Shown here: one piece after another, positions 32,958-40,633 of the stretch
Layout of the letters: each line of letters starts with the position of its first letter
Position numbering within the stretch: position 1 is the first letter of the stretch
NCBI GenBank assembly: GCA_964501785.1
Contig: CAZCUD010000012.1
Location: 58,370 to 122,369, forward strand
DNA from: DATBSK01 sp964501785
Lineage (GTDB): Bacteria; Actinomycetota; Acidimicrobiia; IMCC26256; PALSA-555
Reading direction: 5' to 3'
Length of the DNA: 64,000 nt
Made by a program: the position numbers and the translations under genes
The notes under the pieces: generated by a model
What the model saw: only the letters and a program-made list of their open reading frames with translations
Databases searched by the model: none
What the model was told of the DNA's origin: nothing

Positions 32958-35900
32958 TCAGACCAGGCAGTCGGGTCCGAACAGCTCCCGCAGCTCGGCG
33001 TAGAGCGCGGTGCGCGGCTCGACCCGGAACTCGTCACCGAGCTTGATCACGGTCGTCTTGTCGGGCCCGATGAGGTGGGAGAACACCGGGCAGCTCCCCG
33101 GGTGGCGCTGGAGCAGCTCCTTCAGCGCGGCGACCTTGGCGTCGGACAGCGCGGCGATGCGCACCTGGATGCGCACCGGCGCGTCCTCGTCGTCGACCTT
33201 GAGGTCGGGCGCGGTGAGCTCGCCCGCGATCAGCTTGGGCTCGTCGTCGCGCAGGTCGATCCGACCCCGCACGCACACGATCGCGTCGTTCTCGAGGACG
33301 TGGCCGTAGTCGGCCATCACCTTCGGGAACACCATCACCTCCACCGCCGCGCCGAGGTCCTCGAGGATGAACGTCGCCATCAGGTCGCCCTTGCGGGTGT
33401 ACTTGCGGGCCAGACCGGTGACGATGCCCCCGACGCGGGCGGTCTGGCCTTCCTCCTTGTCGCGCAGCTCGCCGAGTGGCCCGTCGACGAGTCGCAGCAG
33501 TCCGCTCTGCACCCCGAGGAGCGGGTGGTCGCTGACGTAGAGGCCGAGCATCTCCTTCTCGAACGCGAGCCGCTGGGCCTTCGGGTACTCGTCGGTGCCG
33601 ATCGACTGACGCTCCTCGAAGCCGAGCGCCTCGCTCTCGGCGCCGCCGTCCGCGAAGAGGTTCATGATCCCGGCGTCGCGCTCGCGCCGTCGCGCGAGCG
33701 TCTGGTCGATCGTCGTCTCGTGGATGTCGATGAGGGCCTTGCGGGGATGGCCGAGCGAGTCGAACGCTCCCGCCTTGGCGAGCGACTCCACCGTGCGCTT
33801 GTTGAGGGCGCTCGGCTCGACCCGCTCGCAGAAGTCGTGGAAGTCGACGAACGGTGACTCCGCCCGCGCCGCCGCGATGTGGGTGACGACGCCCTCCCCG
33901 ACGTTGCGGACGGCCGACAGGCCGTAGCGGATCGCCTTGCGTCCGTCGTCGCTGACTCGCACCGTGAAGTCCTGCTCGGACTCGTTGACGTCGGGGACGA
34001 GCACGTCGATGTTGCGCGTGCGGCACTCGTTGAGGAACACCGCGGTCTGGTCCTTGTTGCTCTTGACGCTCGTCAGCAGCGCAGCGAGGTACTCGACCGG
34101 GTAGTTCGCCTTCAGGTACGCGGTCTGGTAGGCGAGCAGCCCGTAGCCGACCGAGTGCGACTTGTTGAACGAGTAGTCCGCGAACGGCTCGATCGTGTCG
34201 AAGATCTCTTCGCCGAACGCTCGCTCGTGGCCCTGTGCGACGCACCCGTCGACGAACTTGGTGCGCTCCTTGGCGATGAGCTCGCGGATCTTCTTGCCCG
34301 TCGCCTTGCGGAGGTTGTCGGCCTCCTCCAACGTGTACCCGGCCAGCTTCTGCGCGACGCGCATGAGCTGCTCCTGGTAGATCATCAGCCCGTAGGTCGG
34401 CTCGAGGACGTCCTCGAGGTCGGGGTGCGGGTACGTGACCGGCTTGCGACCGTTCTTGCGATCCGCGTACTCGTTGTGCCAGTTCTGGGCCATCGGGCCC
34501 GGGCGGTACAACGCGACGAGGGCGGCGATGTCCTCGAAGCTGGTGGGCGCGAGCGATCGCAGCAGCGAGCGCACCGGCCCGCCCTCGAGCTGGAACACGC
34601 CGATCGTGTCGCCTCGGCGCAGCATCTCGAACGTCGTCTCGTCGTCGAGTGGGACGTGGTCGATGTCGGGCCGCACGCCCGAGCTCGCCTCCACGAGATC
34701 TAGCGTGATCTCGAGCACGTCGAGGTTGCGGAGCCCGAGGAAGTCCATCTTGAGGAGCCCGAGGTCCTCGACCCCGTGCATCTCGTACTGGGTGACGATC
34801 GGCGCGCTCGCCAGGTCGCCCCCCGGCTCGGGCTTGCGCTGGACCGGGACGTACTCGGTGAGCGGATCGCGCGTGATGACGACCGCGGCGGCGTGGATCC
34901 CGTCCTGGCGGCGCAGGCCCTCGAGGCCCCGGGCCACGTCGATGACCCGCTTCGCGTCGGGGTCGGCGGCGTAGAGCTCTCGGAGCTCGCTGGCCATCTT
35001 GTAGCCGCCCTCGTGCTTGGGCGTCTCGACGAGGCACGCGGACAGCGGGGTGTCGCGCCCCATGATCAGGGGCGGCATGAGCTTCGCGATCTTGTCGCCC
35101 ATCAGGTACGGGTAGCCGAGCACTCGCGCCGCGTCGCGCACGGCAGCCCGGGCCTTGATCGTCGAGAACGTGACGATCTGCGCGACGTGGTCCTCGCCGT
35201 AGGTGCGCGCCGCGTAGCGGATCAGCTCGCCCCGGTAGCGCGAGTCGAAGTCCATGTCGATGTCGGGCATCTGCTTGCGGCCCGGGTTGAGGAACCGCTC
35301 GAAGAGCAGGTCGTACTTGATCGGGTCGATGTCGACGATCCGCAGGCAGTACGCCACGCACGAACCGGCAGCGCTGCCTCGCCCCGGCCCCACCCGGATC
35401 CCCGACTCGCGCGCGTACCGGACGAGGTCCCACACGACGAGGAAGTACGCCGAGAAGCCCATGGTCTTGATGACGCCCAGCTCGTACTCGACGCGCTCCG
35501 AGACGTGAGGCGGGAGCGTCTCGCCGTACCGCTCCCGTGCCCCGGCGAGCGTCAGCTCGCGCAGGTAGGAGTCCTCGTCGTGGCCGGCCGGCGTCGGGAA
35601 CGCCGGCAGCACCGCGTTGCCGAAGTCGATGTCGAGGTCGGCGCGCTCGGCGATCAGCAGCGTGTTGTCGCACGCCTCCTCGTAGTCGCGGAAGAGATGG
35701 CGCATCTCCGCGGCGGACTTCAGGTAGAACTCCTCGGTCTCGAAGCGCAGCCGGTCGCGGTCGTCGCGCGTTCGCCCCGTCTGGACGCACAGCAGCGCAT
35801 CGTGCGCCTCGGCGTCCTCCTTGTTCGTGTAGTGGCTGTCGTTCGTCGCGAGGAGCGGCAGGCCGAGCTCACGCGCGATGCGGAGGAGCTTCGGGTTGAC

Positions 35901-36461
35901 CTGACGCTGCTCGGGCAGGCCGTGGTCCTGGAGCTCGATGAAGAAGCTCTCGGGCCCGAGGACGTCGCGGAACTTCCCCGCGAGCTCGAGCGCGCGCTTG
36001 TCCTCGCCTCCGACCAGCGCCTGGCACACCGCGCTGCCCAGGCAGCCGCTCGTCGCCACGATCCCCTCGCGATGGCGCTCGAGGAGCTCGAAGTCCATCC
36101 GCGGCTTGTAGAAGTAGCCGTCGAGGTAGGCGGACGACGCCAGCTTGATGAGGTTGTGGTAGCCGGCGTTCGACGTCGCCAGCACCGTGAGGTGGAAGAT
36201 GTCGTGGTCGGCGCGCTTCGGCCGGTCGAAGCGGCTCGTGGTGACGAAGTAGGCCTCGGTGCCGATGATCGGCTTCACGCCCTCGGCGCGCGCGGCGCGG
36301 TAGAAGTCGAGGACCCCGTACATGTTGCCGTGGTCGGTGATCCCCACCGCGGGCTGACCGTCGGCGACCGCCGTCGCGATGACGTCCGCGACGCGCGCCG
36401 CACCGTCGAGCATCGAGTACTCGGTGTGCAGGTGGAGGTGGACGAACGACTTCTTGGTCAC
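32958..36461 (-). CDS. dnaE: DNA polymerase III subunit alpha
   Basis: 1167 residues, replicative polymerase DnaE1 type. N-terminal PHP domain (FVHLHLHTEYSMLDGAARV, GITDHGNMYG), polymerase core with catalytic aspartates in MPDIDMDFDSRYR, the Pol3 tau-facing segment KSHSVGYGLLAYQTAYLK, helix-hairpin-helix, and an OB-fold (ARVGGIVTGLARKYTRKG). GTG 36461 (VTKKSFVHLHLH) is the usual start; a GTG at 36509 would add 16 residues and would place a palindrome inside the gene. Confidence 0.97.
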   Translation of the reverse strand: MTKKSFVHLHLHTEYSMLDGAARVADVIATAVADGQPAVGITDHGNMYGVLDFYRAARAEGVKPIIGTEAYFVTTSRFDRPKRADHDIFHLTVLATSNAGYHNLIKLASSAYLDGYFYKPRMDFELLERHREGIVATSGCLGSAVCQALVGGEDKRALELAGKFRDVLGPESFFIELQDHGLPEQRQVNPKLLRIARELGLPLLATNDSHYTNKEDAEAHDALLCVQTGRTRDDRDRLRFETEEFYLKSAAEMRHLFRDYEEACDNTLLIAERADLDIDFGNAVLPAFPTPAGHDEDSYLRELTLAGARERYGETLPPHVSERVEYELGVIKTMGFSAYFLVVWDLVRYARESGIRVGPGRGSAAGSCVAYCLRIVDIDPIKYDLLFERFLNPGRKQMPDIDMDFDSRYRGELIRYAARTYGEDHVAQIVTFSTIKARAAVRDAARVLGYPYLMGDKIAKLMPPLIMGRDTPLSACLVETPKHEGGYKMASELRELYAADPDAKRVIDVARGLEGLRRQDGIHAAAVVITRDPLTEYVPVQRKPEPGGDLASAPIVTQYEMHGVEDLGLLKMDFLGLRNLDVLEITLDLVEASSGVRPDIDHVPLDDETTFEMLRRGDTIGVFQLEGGPVRSLLRSLAPTSFEDIAALVALYRPGPMAQNWHNEYADRKNGRKPVTYPHPDLEDVLEPTYGLMIYQEQLMRVAQKLAGYTLEEADNLRKATGKKIRELIAKERTKFVDGCVAQGHERAFGEEIFDTIEPFADYSFNKSHSVGYGLLAYQTAYLKANYPVEYLAALLTSVKSNKDQTAVFLNECRTRNIDVLVPDVNESEQDFTVRVSDDGRKAIRYGLSAVRNVGEGVVTHIAAARAESPFVDFHDFCERVEPSALNKRTVESLAKAGAFDSLGHPRKALIDIHETTIDQTLARRRERDAGIMNLFADGGAESEALGFEERQSIGTDEYPKAQRLAFEKEMLGLYVSDHPLLGVQSGLLRLVDGPLGELRDKEEGQTARVGGIVTGLARKYTRKGDLMATFILEDLGAAVEVMVFPKVMADYGHVLENDAIVCVRGRIDLRDDEPKLIAGELTAPDLKVDDEDAPVRIQVRIAALSDAKVAALKELLQRHPGSCPVFSHLIGPDKTTVIKLGDEFRVEPRTALYAELRELFGPDCLV

Positions 36462-36501
36462 GCGAGCTTCTCGGTCACCCGGGCGTCTCTCCACAGGCGG
36501 G

Positions 36502-36522
36502 TTCTCCACAGCCTGTGGAGAA
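36502..36522 (-). promoter_or_regulatory. Perfect palindrome with DnaA-box-like arms upstream of dnaE
   Basis: Ten-base arms TTCTCCACAG / CTGTGGAGAA around one base. Each arm holds TTCTCCACA, one base from the DnaA consensus TTATCCACA, and a weaker copy CTCTCCACA lies at 36487-36495. All are 26-61 bases before the dnaE GTG. Could bind DnaA or another dimeric regulator. Confidence 0.5.
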
Positions 36523-36598
36523 TCACACTGATGTAGTTCTTCTCGGCGACCTTAGACCATCTCGGTGAAGACCAGCACGCTCCCGGGCGCCCGCCTGG

Positions 36599-37720
36599 TC
36601 ACGATCGACCGCGCCCCGCCACCATCGGCACCAGCATCTCCGCCGCGGTCGCGGAGCCGTGGCCGCTGCGCAGGCGCGCCTCGCGCTCGAGATCGGGATC
36701 GACGAACGCGACGTCTCGTGAGGCCGCGAGGACGACGTCGCCGAGGCGGCGGTGCACCGTGGGACCCGGCCGCGGCCCGAGCCACTCCTCGTCCTCGAGC
36801 TGCTCGCGCGAGAGCACCCACGCGTCGTCGCCGTGTCGCTCGCGCGCGGCGGCGAGCAGGTCGTCGGCCGCGCCACGGCGTGCGTACAGGTAGCGGAACC
36901 GCCCGTCGCCCGCACAGGCCTCGACCAGGCCCGCGACGTCGTCGCCGAGCGTCAGCCACGACTCGGGCCGGAGGTCGACCTGACCGTGGTCGGCGGTGAC
37001 GACGACGGCCGTGTCGGACGGCAGCGCCTCGAGGAGATCGTCGACGAGACGATCGGCGAACGCGAGCTCGGCGGTGTAGAACGCGCTCTCGAGCCCGTAG
37101 CCGTGCGCGACCTCGTCGACTCCCGGGTAGTAGGCGTACACGAGCGGCTCACCTCGCACCGCGAGCTCCCGGCACTGCTGCACGATCGTGGAGACCGCAC
37201 GCCAGCCGTAGAACTCGGCGCCGCGCAGGTGCGCCTCGGTGAAGCCCGACGCCCGGAACTCCGCCCGGGTCACGACGGGGACGGAGCGACCCCGGAAGGG
37301 GGCGTGGCGCTGCACCAGGCTCGGGTCGGGAGCGTGCTTCGACTTCCCCTCGGCGCTCCACCCGAGGACGTTCATCACCGCGCCGTCGATGCGCATGCGG
37401 AAGCCCACGAGGCCGTGCTCGCTGGGCGCGAGCCCGGTGCTGATCGAGGTGAGCGCGGCCGCGGTCGTCGAGGGCAGCACCGACGTCACCGCCGTCCCCT
37501 CGAGGGAGCGGATCGTCGACAGCTCGCCGGGGTGCCGTTCGAGGGCCTGCCAGCCGAGCCCGTCGAGGACCAGCACGACGACGGTCGTGGCGTCGGCGAG
37601 CGGAGGCGGCAACCAGGCGTCGTCGGCCGAGCCGAGCAGCGCCGGGATCAGCGACGCGATGCCGGGCCCGTCGTAGACCGCGCGCACCGGTTCCACGGCG
37701 GTCGCGGTCTCCGGGGGCAC
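36599..37720 (-). CDS. Alkaline-phosphatase-superfamily phosphodiesterase/pyrophosphatase
   Basis: 373 residues. Metal ligands and nucleophile region as in type I phosphodiesterase/nucleotide pyrophosphatases: VVVLVLDGLGWQ (first Asp), LPSTTAAALTSISTG (Thr nucleophile), YPGVDEVAHGYG and VVTADHGQVD, plus a final GHGSATAAEM. No signal peptide, so probably cytoplasmic. Substrate not predictable. GTG start at 37720 lies 6 bases after TAGCCT. Confidence 0.88.
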   Translation of the reverse strand: MPPETATAVEPVRAVYDGPGIASLIPALLGSADDAWLPPPLADATTVVVLVLDGLGWQALERHPGELSTIRSLEGTAVTSVLPSTTAAALTSISTGLAPSEHGLVGFRMRIDGAVMNVLGWSAEGKSKHAPDPSLVQRHAPFRGRSVPVVTRAEFRASGFTEAHLRGAEFYGWRAVSTIVQQCRELAVRGEPLVYAYYPGVDEVAHGYGLESAFYTAELAFADRLVDDLLEALPSDTAVVVTADHGQVDLRPESWLTLGDDVAGLVEACAGDGRFRYLYARRGAADDLLAAARERHGDDAWVLSREQLEDEEWLGPRPGPTVHRRLGDVVLAASRDVAFVDPDLEREARLRSGHGSATAAEMLVPMVAGRGRS

Positions 37721-37726
37721 CTGCGG

Positions 37727-37732
37727 AGGCTA
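37727..37732 (-). promoter_or_regulatory. Leaderless-type -10 element of the phosphodiesterase gene
   Basis: TAGCCT on the minus strand, 6 bases before the GTG at 37720, in a 63-base divergent gap with the Rrf2 gene. Confidence 0.5.
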
Positions 37733-37783
37733 TCGACCACCCCGGACGAGTCGTGCCACCCCGCCGGCGGTGGCCGTGGGACG

Positions 37784-38218
37784 ATGGAGCCCGTGAAGGT
37801 CTCCACGCGGGGTGACTACGCCGCCCGGGCGCTGCTGTCGCTCGCGCTGCACGAGTCGGACCGCCCCACCTCGGTGAAGGAGATCGCCGAGCGGACCAAC
37901 CTCCCCCAGCCCTACCTGGAGCAGATCCTGCTCGCGGTCAAGGGCGCGGGCCTCGTGCAGTCCAAGCGCGGCGTCGGCGGCGGCTACGTCCTCGCCCGCC
38001 CGCCGGAGGAGATCACCCTCGCCGAGATCCTCGCCGCGGTCGACGGACCGCTCGTGACGGTCATCGGCGAGCACGACCACTGCGAGGGGCACTGCGTGCT
38101 CCAGGAGGTGTGGTCGGGCGTGTCCGAGGAGATGCGCGCCCATCTGGAGGGCTTCACGCTCGCCGACCTCGTCGCCCGCACCCGCGCCGGCCATCCCCTC
38201 GACGCCACCATCCGCTGA
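37784..38218 (+). CDS. Rrf2-family transcriptional regulator
   Basis: 144 residues from ATG 37784 (GTG 37793 also possible, VKVSTRGDYAARALLSL). Winged helix-turn-helix with the Rrf2 signature RTNLPQPYLEQILLAVK and GGGYVLARPPEEITL. In the C-terminal half only two cysteines occur, in HCEGHC, with several histidines nearby; IscR and NsrR relatives usually have three Cys for an iron-sulfur cluster. It could sense redox or NO, or have a non-standard cluster. Target genes unknown; divergent to the phosphodiesterase gene. Confidence 0.92.
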   Translation: MEPVKVSTRGDYAARALLSLALHESDRPTSVKEIAERTNLPQPYLEQILLAVKGAGLVQSKRGVGGGYVLARPPEEITLAEILAAVDGPLVTVIGEHDHCEGHCVLQEVWSGVSEEMRAHLEGFTLADLVARTRAGHPLDATIR

Positions 38219-38222
38219 CGCG

Positions 38223-39158
38223 TCACTCCGAGGCCGGCGGGCCGAGCACCTCGAGGGCATGCATCAGCTCGGGTGGGAGCTCCGACGTGAAGACGACGGG
38301 ACTGCCGCTGATCGGGTGCTCGAAGCCCAGGGTCGCCGCGTGGAGGAACGGCCGGTCGAGCCCGAGGTCCTTCCCCGCGCGTCCGCCGTAGGCGACGTCG
38401 CCGACGACCGGGTGCCCGATCGCGGCGAGATGGACCCTGATCTGGTGGGTCCGCCCCGTCTCGAGCGTGCAGTCGAGGAGCGCGAGGTCACGCTCGGGCC
38501 AGGTCGAACGGACCTCGTAGCGGGTGCGCGCGGGTCGGCCGCCCTCGCGCACGGCCATCTTCGTCCGATGCCGCGTGGACCGGCCGATCGGCGCGTCGAT
38601 CGCGCCCCGGCGCGCGTCCGGGATGCCACCGACCAGGGCCACGTACTCGCGGTCGACCGCGCGCGCGGCGAGCGCGTCGACCAGCGCCACGTACGCCGCT
38701 TCGGTGCGGGCCACGACCAGCAGACCGCTCGTGTCGCGATCGAGTCGGTGCACGATCCCGGGCCGCTCCGGCTCGCCGACCGTCGCGATCTCCGGGAAGC
38801 GGTGCAGGAGCCCGTGCACGAGCGTCCCGTGCGCGTGACCCGGACCCGGGTGCACGACCAGGCCCGCGGGCTTGTCGACGACGACGACCGCTTCGTCGGC
38901 GGCCACGACCTCGACGGGGACGGGCTCCGCAGTCGGCAGCTCTGCCACCGGAGGCGTGTCGAGCACCTCGATGACCTCGCCGGTCCGCAACCGGTGGCTC
39001 TTCGAGGCGGGTGCGCCGCTCACGAGCACTCCGCCGTCGCGCACGAGGGCCTGCACCTCGGCCCGGCTCCATCCGGTGAGCATCGCCACCGTCCGGTCGA
39101 GCCGCTCCCCCTCCAACGCCTCGGGGACGACGAGCGGCTCCGCGTCGGGCGCCGTCAT
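38223..39158 (-). CDS. rluD: Ribosomal large-subunit pseudouridine synthase RluD family
   Basis: 311 residues. N-terminal S4 RNA-binding domain (ERLDRTVAMLTGWSRAEVQ), catalytic HRLDRDTSGLLVVART (Asp of RLD) and the conserved GRTHQIRVHLAAIGHPVVGD. Converts uridines of 23S rRNA to pseudouridine. ATG overlaps the lspA stop by 4 bases. Convergent with the Rrf2 gene, 4 bases between stops. Confidence 0.96.
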   Translation of the reverse strand: MTAPDAEPLVVPEALEGERLDRTVAMLTGWSRAEVQALVRDGGVLVSGAPASKSHRLRTGEVIEVLDTPPVAELPTAEPVPVEVVAADEAVVVVDKPAGLVVHPGPGHAHGTLVHGLLHRFPEIATVGEPERPGIVHRLDRDTSGLLVVARTEAAYVALVDALAARAVDREYVALVGGIPDARRGAIDAPIGRSTRHRTKMAVREGGRPARTRYEVRSTWPERDLALLDCTLETGRTHQIRVHLAAIGHPVVGDVAYGGRAGKDLGLDRPFLHAATLGFEHPISGSPVVFTSELPPELMHALEVLGPPASE

Positions 39159-39697
39159 CCGGGGGCGCCCTCGTCGCCGTCGCGCAGCGTGAGCAACGTG
39201 CGCACGACGAGCGTGACGGCTCCCACCGTGATGGCCGCGTCGGCGACGTTGAACGTCGGGAAGCTGCCGACCTTCACGAAGTCGACGACCGCCCCCTCGA
39301 GGAAGCCAGGCGAGCGCGCGATGCGGTCGACGAGGTTCCCGATCGCACCTCCGAGCACCAGCGACAGCGCGATGAGCACGACGAAGTCGTCGGTCCTGCG
39401 CACCGCCCGCACGAGGACGACCGACAGCCCGATCGCGACGACCGCGAGCAGCGGGGTGAAGCCCTGGAAGAGGGAGAACGCGCCGCCGGAGTTGCGGCTC
39501 AGCCGCAGCTCGACGTCCTCGCCGACGATCGAGAGCGGACCGTCCTCGAGGCCCGCGACGGCGAGCGCCTTGCTGATCTGGTCGAGCGCCACGACGCCCA
39601 GGACGATGACGAGGACCAGAGCGAGCCGCCGGCGGGACCAGCCCGGCGTCGTGCTGCCGGTCCCGGCGGGACGTGGCTCAGCGTCGGCGTTCGGCAC
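39155..39697 (-). CDS. lspA: Lipoprotein signal peptidase
   Basis: 180 residues, four membrane helices. Conserved boxes of the aspartic signal peptidase II: DQISKALAV, NSGGAFSLF, GGAIGNLVDRI (catalytic Asp) and FPTFNVADAAI (catalytic Asp). GTG start at 39697 overlaps the preceding gene by 20 bases. Needed for lipoproteins such as the DUF3048 protein here. Confidence 0.96.
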   Translation of the reverse strand: MPNADAEPRPAGTGSTTPGWSRRRLALVLVIVLGVVALDQISKALAVAGLEDGPLSIVGEDVELRLSRNSGGAFSLFQGFTPLLAVVAIGLSVVLVRAVRRTDDFVVLIALSLVLGGAIGNLVDRIARSPGFLEGAVVDFVKVGSFPTFNVADAAITVGAVTLVVRTLLTLRDGDEGAPG

Positions 39698-40445
39698 GCG
39701 CCTTGCAGTCGACGCAGACGTCGGCCCAGGGCCGGACCTCGAGCCGTTCGACCGGCAGGCGCCGGCCGGCGTAGCGACACACGCCGTACGTGCCCCGACG
39801 CATGCGCTGGAGCGCCTTCTCGATGTCCTCGACCTCCTGGCGCGCCGACGCGGACAGCAGCAGGTCGCGCTCGCGCTCGACGTTGACCGTGTCGCCCTCG
39901 CCGGACTCCTCGTCGAACTGCGTGTCACCGCCCTCTCGCTCGCGCGCGAGCTGCTCGGCCTCGGCCGCGAAGTCGTCGGCCTGGCGGAGCAGGCGCTCGC
40001 GCTCCTCGAGCAGGCGCGCCTTGAGCCGCTCGAGGGTCTTCGGCGAGAGGTTGGGCGTCCCCGGCGTGACCTCGAAGCCCGAGAGCTCGCAGATCACGGT
40101 CTTCTTGCCGCTCTTCTTCGCGGGCGCGGCCTTCTCGGCCACCGCCTTCGCGCCCGCGGGCGCCTTGGCCGTCTTGGTCGCCTTGGTCGCCTTGGTCGCC
40201 TTGGTCGCGACCGGAGTCGCCTTCTTGGGCGCGGCCTTCTTCGTCGCCTTCTTCGCGATCGGCGCGCTCTTCTTCGGGGCCGCCTTCTTGGGCGTGGCCT
40301 TCTTGGCCACCACCTTCTTCTTGGGTGCGGCCTTCTTCGGCGTGGCCTTCTTCGCGGCCTTCTTCGCGGGTGACTTCTTCGCCGTCGCCTTCTTCGTCGA
40401 GGACGAGGCGGCGCGCCGACCGGCGCTCTTTCCTGCCGCGGGCAT
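39678..40445 (-). CDS. DksA/TraR-type protein with Lys/Ala-rich histone-like N-terminus
   Basis: 255 residues. The first ~120 are KKA/KKP-rich repeats (AKKATPKKAAPKK style) like histone H1 tails. Then come a helical coiled-coil (ERLKARLLEERERLLRQ) and a DksA/TraR zinc-finger end. The finger reads CRYAG, then DVCVDCKA: the second cysteine of the first pair is Ala, leaving three Cys. Streptomyces has a TraR/DksA-type gene in the same slot beside lspA. Likely binds DNA by the tail or RNA polymerase by the finger; role unknown. ATG 40445 with AAGGGA upstream. Confidence 0.88.
   Translation of the reverse strand: MPAAGKSAGRRAASSSTKKATAKKSPAKKAAKKATPKKAAPKKKVVAKKATPKKAAPKKSAPIAKKATKKAAPKKATPVATKATKATKATKTAKAPAGAKAVAEKAAPAKKSGKKTVICELSGFEVTPGTPNLSPKTLERLKARLLEERERLLRQADDFAAEAEQLAREREGGDTQFDEESGEGDTVNVERERDLLLSASARQEVEDIEKALQRMRRGTYGVCRYAGRRLPVERLEVRPWADVCVDCKARAERRR
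40173..40208 (+). repeat. 9-base tandem repeat within the DksA-like gene
   Basis: Four perfect copies of CTTGGTCGC, encoding Ala-Thr-Lys units on the minus strand. Likely to vary in copy number between strains. Confidence 0.9.
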
Positions 40446-40521
40446 CTGATCCCTTCGAGGTCGCGGGCCGGGCCCGTCGTCGGAGCGACGCAGGCCGCGA
40501 GGCCGAGAGGAAGAGCGGGTC

Positions 40522-40550
40522 AGGTTACAGCCCGACGCGACCGGCTTCAA
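40522..40550 (-). promoter_or_regulatory. Promoter of the DksA-like gene
   Basis: -35 TTGAAG (40545-40550), 17-base spacer, -10 TAACCT (40522-40527) on the minus strand, leaving a ~70-base leader. In the 188-base divergent gap with ileS. Confidence 0.65.
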
Positions 40551-40621
40551 TCCACGGATCTGTTCGACGTCGTCGACGCTCGGACCGCGGAACGACCAGC
40601 AGGACGGCGGAGGACGGCCGG

Positions 40622-40627
40622 TACGCT
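40622..40627 (+). promoter_or_regulatory. Leaderless-type -10 element of ileS
   Basis: TACGCT, then 6 bases, then the ileS ATG. No T-box or ribosome-binding site is seen. Confidence 0.55.
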
Positions 40628-40633
40628 CGCACG

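Noticed and set aside
36487..36522. Replication origin
   Set aside because: Only three DnaA-like sites, no AT-rich unwinding region and no dnaA, dnaN or gyr genes nearby.
40173..40208. CRISPR-like short repeat array
   Set aside because: The units are 9 bases with no spacers and code for Ala-Thr-Lys repeats inside a gene.
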